Counted from the stretch's first letter, positions 45,258 through 59,288 are shown. The stretch: DNA of 64,000 bases from Paraspadella gotoi (GCA_051294375.1 CM119264.1:17496278-17560277), one strand, 5' to 3'. The notes: a model not told the origin generated them from the letters alone. Translations and numbers: made by a program.

Positions 45258-45830
45258 GTCAATTTTTGTCTTTTCCAAATTTTACTTCGTTTAATTTCTT
45301 CTTGATAAAGAAATTTCTAAATTTTGCACCAATTAGTTTTTTAAAACAGTTAAAAAAGTGAGTTAAAATAAATTATTTAGAATATTTTTTTAAATAGTTA
45401 TTAGGTTCCCACAAAAAGTCGAATGTATCGCTAGAAATAAATTCAATACATAAGCGTTGCTTTGACTCCGCAGGATTCTCCCCAAGCCTCTCGTTGCCCG
45501 TCACACCTGCACCGATTCACACCTTCTCTCACTTCATTGTGTCCNNNNNNNNNNAAATTTTACTTCGTTTCATTTCTTCTTGATAAAGAAATTTATAAAT
45601 TTTGCACCAATTAGTTTTTTAAAACAGTTAAAAAAGTGAGTTAAAATAAATTATTTGAATATTTTTTTAAATAGTTATTAGGTTCCCACAAAAAGTCGAA
45701 TGTATCGCTAGAAATAAATTCAATACATAAGCGTTGCATTGACTCCGCAGGATTCTCCCCAAGCCTCTCGTTGCTCGTCACACCTGCACCGATTCACACC
45801 TTCACTTCATTGTGTCCGGGTTTTTCAGAC
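45258..45830. repeat. Block Q, two copies across a 10-N gap
   Basis: 45258-45544 and 45555-45830 are nearly identical (ACTTCGTTT...TTGCACCAATTAG...GACTCCGCAGGATTCTCC) on the two sides of the gap at 45545-45554. Further copies lie at 46915-47250 and 62735-63050. The doubling at the gap is most simply an unmerged contig overlap. Confidence 0.85.
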
Positions 45831-45839
45831 GTCGGGAAG

Positions 45840-46738
45840 AGAGAGAGATGGAGAGAGATAGAGTATTTAGTTTTTTCTCTCGCGTGAGCGCGCTTAGATC
45901 GCAACATAAATCTGTTCAGAGAAATGCCCAAGGCGGTAATGCTGCCGCCATCGGAGCATGTGTTCAAGAGAATTGTATGCGATTGGGTTTATTGTCTGTT
46001 GTATTGTGGATTCATTCTGGGACTACTAGCGATATAACTGGCCGAGGTTGTGGAGAAGAGTGTGTTATAATGCTATTCCATCGAAGGTGGCAACAGGAGA
46101 GAAGATTCCTGGTCAGTGGGAATGGTTTGACAAGCGCTTTTAATATCTGTCAGGTGCAGTAGGAATCCCGAAGAAACGAGATTCGTTGTCTGTGATATAG
46201 CGTGAGGGGATGATGTACTTGGTAATCCGTCCGGTAACTACCGGCAGAGAGGAAGTGGAAGACGTTTTATATACGATAGAAGCGACGTCTGAGAGCCGAA
46301 ATCGCGCCTGGATGCATGAGTGCCATGAACCGTGAAGAGACTGTTAGATGAGGATCACGTTTTCGCCAGTCGCCCACCTCCTCTCAAGATCTCTTCCGAA
46401 AAAGCGGGTACAGCTGTTCTATCACGCTTCTCCCTCAATCCTGAGAGATTCAAGCTCGGATGAGACGGCAGAGTTGTGTGAATTAGGGTTGTGAAAATGG
46501 CTATATTCCTCACAGCACCATGTTGGTTACGGTTAAAGAAGGACTAAAGTCAGTTAAGTTTGTGACCTCAGTTAAAGCCCTAGCTTCGTCGCATTGCAGC
46601 CCATTCTTCGAGCAGTGAACTACCATTCGTGATCGGGTCTTTCGATCAAGCAGAGGGAAAAAAAGATGTTTGCTCAATAGAATAAAACAGTTGTAAAAAA
46701 AATGTCGGATCCGGGGAACATAAAGGGGTAATAATTCC
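45840..46738. other. Non-homologous island inside the duplicated unit
   Basis: About 900 bp that interrupt the unit between two Q copies and have no counterpart in the second round. The plus strand is open for 116 codons (LRSQHKSVQRNAQGGNAAAI, GACVQENCMRLGLLSVVLWI), but I recognise nothing. Texture resembles the larger island at 49250-57075. Confidence 0.4.
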
Positions 46739-47263
46739 TCTCTCTCTCTCTCCTCTCTCCCTCTCTCACCTCTCCCCCTCTCTCCCTGCTCTCTTTTTTT
46801 TTTTCTCTTCTTCAGTAGGTCGAATTTTTAATATGATTCTAATAAAATCTTTTTTTTAAAAAAAAAAACGAACAAATGAACACGAATCCATGTGTTTTGG
46901 CGTCTCTTGTGTCATTCGCGTACATTTTGTCTTTTCCAATTTTACTTCGGTTTCAATTTCTTCTTGAATAAAGAAATTTATAAAATTTTGCACCAATTAG
47001 GTTTTTTTAAAAACAGTTAAAAATGAGTTAAAATAAATATTTGAATATTTTTTTAAAAATTGTTATTAAGGTTCCCAAAAAGCGAATGTATCTGCTAGAG
47101 AATAAATTCAATACAATAAGCGTTTGCATTGGACTCCGCAGGATTCTCCCAAGCCTCTCGTTGCTCGTCACACCGCACCGATTCACACTCTTCACTTCAT
47201 TGTGTCACGGTTTTTTTTCAGACAGTGGAAGAGTTGAAAAATGCGTCTTGGAAAGCGCATTTA

Positions 47264-47288
47264 NNNNNNNNNNNNNNNNNNNNNNNNN
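47264..47288. other. Assembly gap (25 N)
   Basis: ATGCGTCTTGGAAAGCG occurs just before and just after the Ns, so the gap joins overlapping ends. Confidence 0.95.
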
Positions 47289-47966
47289 TTTGAAAAAATG
47301 CGTCTTGGAAAGCGTCATTTAGGGGAAAGCGTCGCCTGGGTGGTTGAACGGTTGAGGAGCGGAGGGTCGACTGGTGTTTCACTCCGACGTTCCGCGGGTC
47401 GACGAAGTCGATGATGAGAGTGAGAGGAGAGCGAGTGGAAGCGGACAGAGTTGGTGGCGAAAAAAGCTAGAAGCTGTCTCTGCAAAAGCAGGCGAAGTTT
47501 CTTTTTTTTCTTTTAGACCAGTTTGGAAGTTGATTCTGTCAAGCCGTTCATTCCGTTCAGTTATGGACTTAAGTGCCAGTTCATAACGAGGAAAACCAAG
47601 ATCTCGCAGTCGCTAATGCAATTCCCTGCCTCAATAACAGAACTTGGACAAAATCAGGGGAAAAAACGAAGCCTGTGACTATATCACCTTTAAGTGGCTG
47701 AGAGAACTTTAAAAAAAGTAGGAAAGACGAGAGATTCGCGGCGTCCGAAGCATAAAAAACGAGAACTGGATTTGACAATTCGGAAAACGGACGGCGTTTC
47801 AGTTGCCGTTGGAGGCGAAGGTTCGCGGAGTGAATGTGTTCAAGGGGCGGGTGGGATGGGTGATGAGGAAGGAGGCATCGATTTAAGTCGCTGGAGATGT
47901 GATAGAGATAGAGAGAGAGATAGAGAGAGAGATAGACAGAGAGAAGAGAGAGAGAGAGAGAGAGAG

Positions 47967-47998
<32 letters not shown>

Positions 47999-49250
47999 TT
48001 TAGGGGTGATGGAGAGAAGGTGGAAAAAAGTTAATCTGGGTTTGACAGTTGACAAAAAGACCTGAACAAGGAGATTGGGAGAAGGTGTCAGGGTGAATGT
48101 TTTTACGGCAGAAAGCCACTGGAGCCATCAACCACGTCGTGGCGAAAAGTTGCTCGTGCCATGCTCATTTCTGCCGAAATCGGGGTGAAAAAGAGGAAAG
48201 TGTGTTTAGCCGTTTTTTAAATGCGCATCGGGAATTGAATATCGGAAAGCTCTGGAAAATTGGACCAGCAACCCCAAGCGGCGGCTGAGAACGCTCTCGC
48301 GCAGAGCCGCCCGAAAAAGATTTAACCGTTTTCCGTTAAGGCCAGGGATATCATCACTTCAACCTAAATATTTATTGTAGAAATCTTTAAATTTACTGTA
48401 TCTTAATTCATTTTTCTCATATCCTGTAAAGAGGTTTCTATTGAAAAATTATTCGATAAAATTAAAAGTCTACCTAAATGTTCTATAAAAATTTAAACAA
48501 AATTTTTCTTCGGTTTAAACTAGATTTTTCAATGAATACAAATATGTTTTTTCTATATGTAAGCTAATCTTCTACAACTAAATTTTTAAACTTAAACTGA
48601 TTCTTTCCACAGTAAGCTTAAGTTTACTTCTTATATTAATTCTTCCTTTGGTACAGTACATTACATGGGGGTTGTTTCACTAATTAAGTCTTTAAATAAA
48701 AACTATTTTTCACATTTTTCCAGACGGTTTTTTTATACTTTCAATGAGTTTTATGAGTTAAAAAACTTATCAATTTATTTCAATTTGACTTTTATACTTT
48801 ATGTAAATGTTTAAGAGTTAATGATACAGAATTAAACTTTCTTGACGATAGTGAAGTTAAAATACGAAGACCTCCCAGTCAAACCGATTGGACTCTTCTT
48901 GAAGAAAAAAATATTCTTGGGCAAGAAAGGAAAGGTGGGGGAGATTCTGCTGAGAGCGCGGTTTTTTGAAACAATAGATGTTTTTCGTTTCAAAGATATC
49001 AAGGAATTTTAATCCCAAACAATTGATTAATAATAATCAAATTTTATACTCGTATTATGTAGGCAAATTTTGAAATTATCTTTCATTAGTAATTTTGGAT
49101 TTTAGTTTGTGTAATCCTTAATATAAAGTATATGTCATTCCTAACACTTTTATTGTAGATAACCGCTTTTTTTTCTCTCTCCTCTCTTACCCGTTTGGGC
49201 CTCCTGCACTACTCCTTTAAAATAGGTTTACTTTTATTTATATCGCATTT
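47289..49250. repeat. Block R, copy A
   Basis: Matches 57075-58880 and 63060-63997 with many small indels. It carries a (GA)n array at 47906-47999. An open patch at its start (47370-47500) reads VDEVDDESERRASGSGQSWW on the plus strand, or VDPDVGVKPRRPSAPQPSTT on the minus strand in other copies. Coding is undecided. The rest is AT-rich and noncoding. Confidence 0.85.
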
Positions 49251-52200
49251 TAAGTAATGCTAGACTAAACTGACGATTCTCTCTCACATGAATCCATACC
49301 TCTCGGTGACATTTATTCTATCATCTCTACATTATAACCAAGAGCATGACTGTGTGTCACTGACTGGCAGACCTAGCGTAATGCGGATCATCTTCACTGC
49401 TCGCATAGAGATATGGTCTACTGATTTCTCTTAAAATCAATCGAGGATTTTTTTAAAAGATCAAATTAATACTAAGAGCATATGGAGCTCGATTATACAC
49501 CAACGAGCAATGAAAAAAGCCCGTCTTACATTGTGATGATTAACCAGAGACAGAATAGAGATTCATCCAATCAGGCGAGTCCTCCCTAGGATAAGATTTC
49601 ATGCCGATCGCGGAGTCCGATTCAATTCTTAGGTTCTGATTGCCGATACAATTAAATAAGTTTTGATTTATAGGTACACCCCCTCTCAGACGACGACGTT
49701 ACTCTGGATACCTAGTGCGAATATGTCGACTCTGTGAGATATTTGAAACAAGATCCTGTCTCGTGCTGTTCCCATTGATGGTTGGTATTGTTCTGGCGCT
49801 GGTACTATCGTAAACGTCTACATTGTCGGTCGTCATTTTTAAGACAAGGGCGCAGTAGCAGCATGTCAGATATGCATGCTGACGACACTTATGAGGATAC
49901 GATGGCGAATTGCAAGACTCATGTTGCTCAGGCGTCAGTAGCCAAGTCCTTTGCATATCTCACAAAATTCTTCTCATCGTTGCATAAGGGTCCCTTTAGT
50001 ATTTCCCCTATGTGTTGTTTGAAGTCTGTTGTTACTTGTCTTGCGTAGTGTCTGGTGTTTCAGAAAATCTTTTTGATTGATGAAGGAATTTCTATCAGTT
50101 GTAGACACGCCGCATCATTTGTGTTGGGATGCCTGCCGTGACCTTTTTGAGTGCGTCGAGCTATTCACCAGTCCGCGTTTGTTAACTTGTTGTTGAGTTT
50201 GAACGCCTAGATGTGGCCGTCGGTGGGTGAGCAGCTGTTTGGGTCTGAGGAGCTCGACTACATTGATGGTTACCGGATGGGCGTGTCGATAAGCTTTCCT
50301 TTCCCGCCGAAAAGTAATCCGCAAGGTCATGCAGTTAACACCTTTTTGTTGCTTCTGGTGTGTGCTAAAGTTTGTTTCGCAAATGTGTGCCATGAACTCA
50401 GGAGTTCGCCATGCTGATCACAAGGCGACGACTGCCTCTTTTTACGAACGCTGTTGATGTTGGTATTTTTATGTGCGAAGTTTGCGCTGTGCTTGCTTCA
50501 GACACCTTTAAGTCGCAGATCTCCTTCTAGGCTGTGCGGAGAGATCCAAGGTTTGCTTGATTCGCCTGTGCTAGTGTTTGGCCTTCTTCTCTCTAGTGCA
50601 GACTCACAGTCAGCTTCGTTGCTCTCTCTTGTGCAGAAATGATCCTCGTATTTGGGTCGGTGAAGTAGAAATGTGGAGAGTTTTGTTATCTCCACAGCGA
50701 CGCTTTGCAACCTCGGGGAATTTTTTGTATTTCGTGCTCTCAGCAAGGAAGATAATGCTCAACGTGAATAAAACTCGTTGTTATCCCCCCTTTTTCGATC
50801 CGATTCACATCCATGGCGGCGCTCGCAGTCTCTCCATAGTTAGCTGTACGGTCATCGACCGGGCGAAGGACGGTTCCGGTCGCCATGAAGATGTTTCACT
50901 GAGGCTAGTGCTTATCCAGCAGACGGGAGGTTGGTTTCTCTGGCCGACAGCGTTCGCTGTCTTTGCACCGCAGAGTTTCACTCTTTGTTTCTCGTAGCGC
51001 GATACAATTTTCAAGAAGAGAACCGACTTCCTTGTTGCCTTTGTGTTAGGGATCGTAATTATTCCGTCTGTCTTTTTACTTACGCCCAGTGTAAGCTTGA
51101 CTGGGCCCGACATTGTTGGATCTTGCCTATATGCTTTTCATAGACCGCACCTTTGGAGATGCAGCTCTGGGCTTGCCTAATTTGTCAACTAGGCTCTGAT
51201 TCACTTGGTCTAAATTCATTTGTGTATATTCATTATATAACAATAGTTTGTATTAAAATCGTACAAAGGGTTAAATTGTATTCTCGGTGTTGTCAAATCA
51301 TTTTGCTTCATATATTTCCGGGTGCGTTACGTGTGTATGCCCTTCCTCTGGAGTCGTATACTACCCACGTTGATCATAAGATTTCACTTTCTTCCGGTGC
51401 AATACCCGTCGGCAAGTAAATTATTTTTGGCCTGTAACTTTTACGTCAACCAATGTAATTCTCCTAATACTCTCGAAAAATAGAGTGATAGCTTGGTTTT
51501 AGTGCCGCAGAGACGTTTGAGTGACACGTTTCAAGTTCTAAGAGGAGCTAGACCGTCGGATGAGTCCAGGATACGATTCGTGAATAATATCTGACCGGGT
51601 TATTTGTATGACTTTCAAGCAGCGATCTTTTCTCGTTATTGTGTAGGGCAGAATGATACCTCTTGATTCTTAATAAGTGAGCGAATAGGTAAGTCAGTAT
51701 CATTGTTTTCTAGCGATTTTTTTCTACCAATGCTACTGATGGACCACCATAAATCACACATACTCTACTACCTATCGATCGCCTCTATTCTCTGTCCCTA
51801 TAGGTTTAAGGTCTGAGATTCGAATTACCGCCTTTCCACTCGATATGGCGTCGTCCTGCCCTCTGATCCATAGGTATCGAAAAACCGTAAGTTCATCCAC
51901 GTTAGCACTTTTATCGGGCCATCTGGCTTTGTGACGTCACAGTTGTGTGGTCTAGGGAGTTGTGGTATGGTCGATGTTTTATGCAGTTAAAACGATGTGG
52001 ACATGCACGCCATTAGGCCTTAACGTTTCTCCCACCAGGATACGTCTTTCCAACCTATGGTCGGAGCGACCGAGATAGAACTACTTAGTGCAAGCAAGCT
52101 GAACAAGAGTTTCCATAGTTTTTGGACTCTTTATTGTATGAATCTTAAGTCTGAAAATAAAGAAGGACTCTATGGGTTTACTTTTGACGCTTATTATCTT

Positions 52201-55200
52201 TTTATAGAATCTCGAGTCTTTAAAGTGTACTACTCTGCCGAAGATTTCATTTCATGCTTGATCTTTTTAGAATCAGTCTAAAAAAGACTCTTTGGGAGTT
52301 TATTGTTGCCTGCTTTGATCTTTTAGAATTAGTCTTGTCACAAAGACTCTATGGGTTCACTGTTACGCGCTTGATCTTTTAGAGATTAGAGTCTTTAAAA
52401 AAAGACTTTTTGGTTTATTTTTATGTTTCGATCTTTTTTGAGAATTAGTCTTGAAAAAGACTTTTGGTTTTCGATCTTTTGAGAGTTTAGTCTGGGGAAA
52501 AAAAACTTTGTTAATTTTTTTTTTGAATGAGGAGCAGGAGAGTCAAAAACCTTTCGTCTCCAGGGTATGATCTTGGTTTTGATGTCTCTCCTTTTTCTTG
52601 GGCCTTTTTAAGGTTTTCTTTCCTCGCTTCGAAAAGGGGGAGAAGAGGAAGAGGAGAGGAAAAGGAGGATCAGTCTTTTGCAATATTATTTCTGAATGTC
52701 CATATGTTTTTGCTTCGAGTCAGTGAGTGGAGAACGTGAACGGATTTATAACTTTTTTGGGAACTCTCTCATCCCGTTTCGCCTCCTTGTTCATCGGCTC
52801 TGGAACTTCGTTGGGTAGCAGATATTGAGTGTGGAGAGAGAAGGATTGGAGCAAATGTTTCGTGTGGTTGTTCTCTGGCCTCCGTTTTCTCGTTTATTGT
52901 TGTCTTATAATTTTTTGTGTTATTGTTTTTTTATTGTTGTTGAGACATAGTCTAAATTCATATGTCGCGTCTTGGGCTACATGGCTTGACAGCCTGTGGC
53001 AGCTTAATCCTCTGCTATTGTGGAGAGTTTGGACGTCGCCTCCATCCCTCGTAATATCAGCCTTGGTCGCCCAATCGAGAAAAAGATAATGTTTCCGTCT
53101 CTTTTGCATGACTTCTGGAGGCCCAGAATAGATCCTTTTGACTTTGTTTGCAGCTTGGGGTTGTTCCGGTGACTCATCATTAAAATCCCGTTCTTCGCGA
53201 GGACCAGTCTCCATACTTTGATGTTCTGCGCTCTTTGTATGTTATTTCGTGCCGATTTCTGGTTTATAGCTTTGCTTCTCTGGTCCGCGGTAGTTGGTCA
53301 GTTTCTGAGCTTTCCTCTAATTTGACTTATCTCAGCCTCACAATTATTTCTGATGATCGATGCAAGTTTCTCTTGTCGTAGTCATCAGCATCGAGCATTT
53401 CGGACTCGATCTCTTGGTCCTTGAGCGCGAGAACTTGAATTTCAGTGGGCCTGACATTCCGTTATATCACATATTCTAGATATGAGAGTGGCAGTTATCG
53501 CCGTGTCAGAACATGATGCCCCATTAGCGGGCAGAACAATCATCTGATTTCCCAAATTTTCTTCGCTGATCCTTCCACTGCTTGTTAGTGCTTGGCAGTA
53601 TATCCCTATTCCGCTTTCAGCTCCTGGCTTGCTTTCCTTATTGTTCCTACCTATGAACTGCGCCTCCCCTCGATGGAATACGAGTATATGTTTCTCGAGA
53701 AGTCGATTCCATGGTCATTTTCACATTTCAGTTTGATGTAGCGTCCAATCTGGATACATTCTTATTCTCTATGTAGCGAGTCCATGACTAGAAAAAATGT
53801 TTTCGTCTAATGCTTTCACTTACTGTTTTCTGCATTCCGTGCTCGTGCGAAAGTAGGGGATACTCCCAATCAGTATAGACGTTGCGTATTCCATGCGATT
53901 ATCTGAGCGAGACTACAAGAGAGATAATAAATATAAAAGCGCAGTGGCTCTTGGTATTATCCGGCATATTCATTTATGCGTCCAAATCTTAGTGACTCCC
54001 AGGGTGCGATCTGGCTATTTCAACGGATTATTAGTCGGATGTGTAATCGATCCGTGGTTATTTATGTGTTTTTTGTTCAACGCATAAACTCATTTGTAAC
54101 TCCAGTTGTCAATTTGAAAAACATTTCAGCCCTCCGCTCCTATTCAGACATTCCCATTGACGCGCATATTTGCTGACTAGACTTGTTTGATCCGTCCCAG
54201 ACCTGCGAGAATTGATATTGCGGAACCGACGGTGCTGAAATGAGACCCGCAGCCTGCCGGTTCTGCGGACCTGGCGTGAACCGAAGGATGTTTGTGTTAT
54301 TTTTCTTTTTATTTATTCTTTCTATACATGACCAATTGTTTGGTAGGGACGGACGTGACACTTCTATCGTTTCGGCTTTTGTGTTTCTTGTAAGCCTATG
54401 GTCACCTATATTGTAAAGATATGCCATGATCATAAATATAGTCAAAATCGAGAGACTATTTGTCATATGTATCCTTTTCGCCCGTGAAGTGTTTTTCCCC
54501 TTCTCCATTTATTTTGAATTGAAAAATCCTCTCTGCGTTTTGTCGGTCTTGTTTGCTGCAGAGCTTCTATACGATTCGAAAGAGCTCATTTTCTCCTTGC
54601 CAATTTTGATGGTGGATGCCATGGGGAGAAATTTTTGCTTTTTTGTGTGTGCTTTGCTCGTGATTCTTTCTGCCACTATTGTCTCGGTTATGTCGACGTC
54701 GGCCTCTAAAAGTTAGTGAGTCGAATCATAAGTGTTCTTCTATTTTTGGGCTTCCTGGCCATTGTTGTTCTTTATTATTTCTATCGCTGTCTCTTTCACT
54801 ATGGTTTTAGTTCTCGTCTTGCGTATTCTTTTCTCTTTCAATTTCGATATTAATTAAGTCTCCTCCGAGGCCTGGAGACTGATCGGACCCTCCCTCGAAT
54901 TATCCCGCCAGTAGTTTGAACGTCTGGGTCTCCGCCGTCTCTCTGGGTGGTCGAAGTCTGATACTTTGATTGTTTTGATATCGGGTACGATCGTCCGGTG
55001 GGTGTAGGGGCGGTGGGACCGCATCGCTGATTTAGCTACTGTCCCTGTTATGGTGTCGAAGATATTTTGCCATCCTACTACTGGCCCCATTTGATTTCCA
55101 TAAAACCTTTCCCTCCTCGGTATTTACAGCCGTTTGCTGTGTGGTTCCTCTTTCCATTAGTTTATGATGGTTTGGCCTCTCCGACCATTCACTAAGGAGT

Positions 55201-57075
55201 TCCAAGCTCTGGGTGACCCACGGATCCAAATCTTTTGCGAGATGGTTCAGATGAAGGTGTCTGCATCGTTTTTTTGGTTTACCATATAGTTTTCGATGTT
55301 TGACTTCCTTTCTGTGAATTTTTGTTTGCGAAGACAAACTCAAAGAATCTCGATCTGTAATAATTTAATTGTCTTCTTGAGAGAAATTAGAAGATTGACA
55401 TGAGGAAGTGGAGTGATATGACGCAATGTCCGAGTTGATATAAGTTCGAGAATTGTTCTGGCGTATGTTGTTCCTCGATTTGGGTTTTTCTCAGCAAAAG
55501 GCAAAATCTCATGTCTCATGAATTTCCTTCTTACATCGAAAGCCGAGCTGGAAGAATGGAGTGTTCCACTCTCAGCGGAGTCACCTCCCCTGCTTCCGTA
55601 AGAAAAATTCGTAGTGAAGAAGAAGAATACTACACTTGAGGGTTTAATACATCACTCTTTACAAGTATGCACCTCCTTTGGTTGTGCATTCTTCGGCGGA
55701 TTTCGGTAATCACCGGAGGACATTTGTGGGGGAGCATTTGTTGCTTGTCAGGTTGCATATCCACTCACTCTTTTGAAGTAGTTGGGAATCATTGACCAGC
55801 TTACCCTTCTACCGCATGATAACCCTTGAAATCTTCTGGACCATCATATGAAGCCAGAGTTTCGAGTACGTTATGTGTATTTACCTGGTACTCTCTGGGG
55901 AGATGATTTTTGAATGGAAATTGTAAAGGATATTCCACGCCGTCAAAGCTGTCGCAAGGTGATGAAGTCCGCCATTGCACTGGTGCTGGCGGTCGGCAAT
56001 AAATCCTGTTTAGGTTTCCATTCTTATTCTGGGCGTCGTTTAGGAAATTAAGTCCAGGGGAGCTTTTGATTTCATTTATTAGCGATTTGAATATATCAAT
56101 GGGTGATATTTTTTGGGCGCTTAGTTATTTTGAAACTCCTTTTATCAAGCAGTGTGAGGGCATGGAGAGGTGGGCATGTAAGAGAATCTATCGTTATGAA
56201 GCATTCAAATATGAGAGTGACCGGATTGCAAGCATAGTCTCTCAGTTCTTATAAGAGAGAGTTAAAAATTGAGCGATATATATAGGAACTTCGACACTCA
56301 ACTGCTTTCGTGTCTTCTCCTTTTGCGGGCGATGAGCTGTGTGCTACTCTCGGAGATGCTGAAGCGAGGATATGATATCCTCTTTGCGAAGCAGCACGCT
56401 TTTCGTCCATTTCGGAGCAATGACGCGTGTTTCGTCTCTGCATCTCTGAGTAGCACGAAGTCTCTGAGCCATATCCGTCACCTCTAACGAATTCCTGAAA
56501 AATCCAGGGCTTTCCTTCCCCCTCAACAATGTAGTGCGCGATTCGTGCGTCGGTCAAAGATGGGTCGTCGACGCACTATACTAGGAAGCTTTTTGATGTC
56601 ATGCCTCCCCTAAATACTGTTGTATAAATCTCGTTGACATAACGCAGAAATAGCTGTGGTAGAGTATACTTAAACACTGTGTGGTATTAACTCCCATTCG
56701 GATAGTTTTTATCATCCACTCATATATCTCTCGCCGGCCACACGCGAAGGTTTATAATGTTACCGTGCTCTTGCGATCTATCAGATAATTTAACTTGGTG
56801 AATAGCAGGCAAGGATGTCTACAGAGCATGTATTCGTGTAGAGATTTATACTGCTCGAGGATTATCGACGCGGTGAATATGTTAGAGCCGGTGCATAGGT
56901 AGAGATACTTGTTATTTACTGCCGAAGTCACAATGAGTCTCATTGTTTGGCAAATGTCTCATCATTCATCTCGTTCTTGGCCTTTCGGCTATTGTGTCCA
57001 GGTTTTTTTATCAGAAAATGCGTTGAGTAAGCTTCGTTTTGGTTCTGAGACAATGCCTGCTTTTTCGGGTTTCCG
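49250..57075. other. 7.8-kb island of unusual texture, no gene recognised
   Basis: The sequence changes abruptly inside block R and returns to block R at about 57075. It lacks GA/CT arrays and has few homopolymers, unlike everything around it. The longest frames are about 120 codons on both strands, without known motifs. Examples are KVKRIYSGPPEVMQKRRKHY (minus, 52.9-53.2 kb), EYHADDTYEDTM-like text near 49.9 kb, and DARIAHYIVEGEGKPWIFQE (minus, 56.5 kb). It could be inserted foreign or transposon DNA, or a low-quality gap-filling read. Confidence 0.5.
52110..52510 (+). repeat. Degenerate tandem repeat with internal hairpins
   Basis: About six copies of a shrinking 55-78-bp unit: GACTCTATGGGTTTAC ... 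GATCTTTTAGAATTAGTCTTG. AGTCTT and AAGACT lie close together at each junction, so each unit can fold as a small stem. It is the only clear repeat inside the island. Confidence 0.75.
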
Positions 57076-57649
57076 AAGGGGAAAGAGCGTCGCCTGGGTG
57101 GTTGACGGTTGAGGAGCGGAGGGTCGACGGGGTTTCACTCCGACGTCCGGGTCGACGAAGTCGATGATGAGAGTGAGAGGGAGAGCGAGTGGAAGCGACA
57201 GAGTTGGTGGCGAAAAAGCTAGACGTCTCTGCCAAAAGCAGGCGAAGTTTTTTTTTCTTTTGACCATGTTTGGAAGTTGATCTGTCAAAGCCGTTCATTC
57301 CGTTCAGTTTGGACTTAAGTGCCAGTTATACGAGGAAACCAAGAATCTCGCAGTCGCTAATGCAATTCCCTGCCTCAATAAAAGAACTTGGACAAAATCG
57401 GGGAAAAAAACGAAGCCTGTGACTTATATGCACCTTAAGTGGCGCGAGAACTTTAAAAAAAGTAGGAAAGACGAGAGATTCGCGCGTCGAAGCATAAAAA
57501 ACGAGAAGCGGATTGACAATTCGGAGAAACGACGGCGTTTCAGTTGCCGTTGGAGGGCGAAGGGTCGCGGAGGTGGAATGTGTTAAGGGGCGGGTGGATG
57601 GGTGGGTGGAGGAAGGAGGCATCGATTTAAAGTCGCTTGGAGATGTGAT

Positions 57650-57728
<79 letters not shown>

Positions 57729-58880
57729 GGGTGATGGAGAGAAGGTGGAAAAAAGTTAATCTGGGTTTGACAGTTGAAAGAGACTCTGAATCAAGGAGAT
57801 GGGGAGAAGGGTGTCAGGGTGAATGTTTTTACTGGCTAGAGCCGACTGAGCCATCAACCACGTCGTGGGCGAAAGTTGCGTGATGCTCATTTCTCCGGAA
57901 ATCGGGGGGAAAAAAGAGGAAGTTTTTAGGTTTTTAAATGCGCATCGGAATTGAATATCGGAAAGTTGAAAATTGGAAGCAACCCCAAGCGGCGGCTGAG
58001 AACGCTCTCGCCGCAGAAGCCGCCGAAAAAATTTATACCGTTTTCCGTTAAGGCCAGGGATCACTCAACCTAAAATTGTACGGAAATCTTAATTTACTGT
58101 ATCTTAATCAATTTTCTCATATCCTGTAAGAGGTTTTCTATTAAAAATTATTCGAAAACTTTAAAAATCTACCTAAAATGTTCATAAAAATTTAAACAAA
58201 ATTTTTTTTCTTCGGTAAACTAGATTTTCAAGAGAAAAAATATTTTTTTATATGTAAGCTAAATTTCTACAACTAAATTTTTAACTTAAACTGATTCTTT
58301 ACAGTAAGCTTAATTTTCTACTTCTTATATTTAATTCTTCCTTTGTACAAGTACATACATGGGGTTGTATCACTAATAAGTCTTAAAACAAAACTATCTC
58401 TTCACATTTTCCAGACGGTTTTTTATACTTTCATGAGTTTTATGAGTTAAAAAACTTATCAAATTTATTTCAATTTGACTTTTTACTTTATGTAAATGTT
58501 TAATGAGTTTAATGAGTACAGAATTTAACTTTCTGACAAAGTGAAGTTAAAAACGAAGAGTTGCAGCTCAAACCGTTGGACTCTTCTTGAAGAAAAAAAA
58601 TATCTTGGGCAAGAAAGGAAAGGTGGGGGAGATTCTATGAGCGCGTGTTTTTGAAAAAATGTTTTTCGTTTCAAAGATATCAAGGAATTAATCCCAAAAA
58701 TTGATTAAAATAATCAAATTTTATATGAAGGAAGGCAAATTTTGAAAATTTATCTTTCATAGAATTGGAGTTAGTGACCTAAAAGTAATTCATGCCAAAT
58801 TTTATGAGAAACCGCCTTACCGTTTGGGCTGCAAACTCTTTAAATTAAGGTTTCTTTTATTTATATAGTACAAAAAAAAA
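57075..58880. repeat. Block R, copy B
   Basis: Very close to the copy starting at 63060, with identical wording over long stretches, and less close to copy A. Contains (GA)n at 57650-57725. It starts abruptly at the end of the island. Confidence 0.9.
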
Positions 58881-59288
58881 TCAAAAAAACGATGACGCCT
58901 TTGAAACAATAGTTAAAGTGAATACAATTTCGGAATCGTCAGGAGCCTCTCCTTCGAATCCCGAGCTCGGTTTTAGGCTTAATATATAATATTGAATTGA
59001 GTGATCCCGGACCTTAAAAGAAAAAAAAATAACGTTTTATGGATTTTTTTTTTCCTTCGGAGTTCTTTTATGATATTTACTACTTTACGTCTCGGCTTAC
59101 TAAGAAGTCTCCGAGCTCTTGCATCGGAATATTTGGACGATTTTCGATGGCGAAAAGATTTATTTCACTCTGCGCTCTTTCTACCTCCTTTACCATCTTT
59201 CACCGCGGTGCAATGGTCTCACCTCACCACGCCTTACCCAACTAGACCGACCATCACCACCCTCCTTTCCCCGTTAGATCGTGCTCAC
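58880..59288. other. Unique segment X before the Ig exon
   Basis: Mostly intron-like DNA (from the minus strand, just downstream of the donor at 59288). It is not present in copy A, where block P is preceded by other sequence. Confidence 0.5.

Noticed and set aside
47374-47586. Acidic plus-strand frame in block R as a gene
   Set aside because: The minus strand is equally open and the frame is broken in the other two copies.
52894-53214. 106-codon minus-strand frame in the island as a gag-like gene
   Set aside because: Charged and Gln-rich in part, but no motif, no neighbouring pol fragment and doubtful base quality.
54426-54716. Hydrophobic 96-codon plus-strand frame in the island as a membrane protein
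   Set aside because: T-rich sequence gives hydrophobic readings by chance; no supporting start context or partner.
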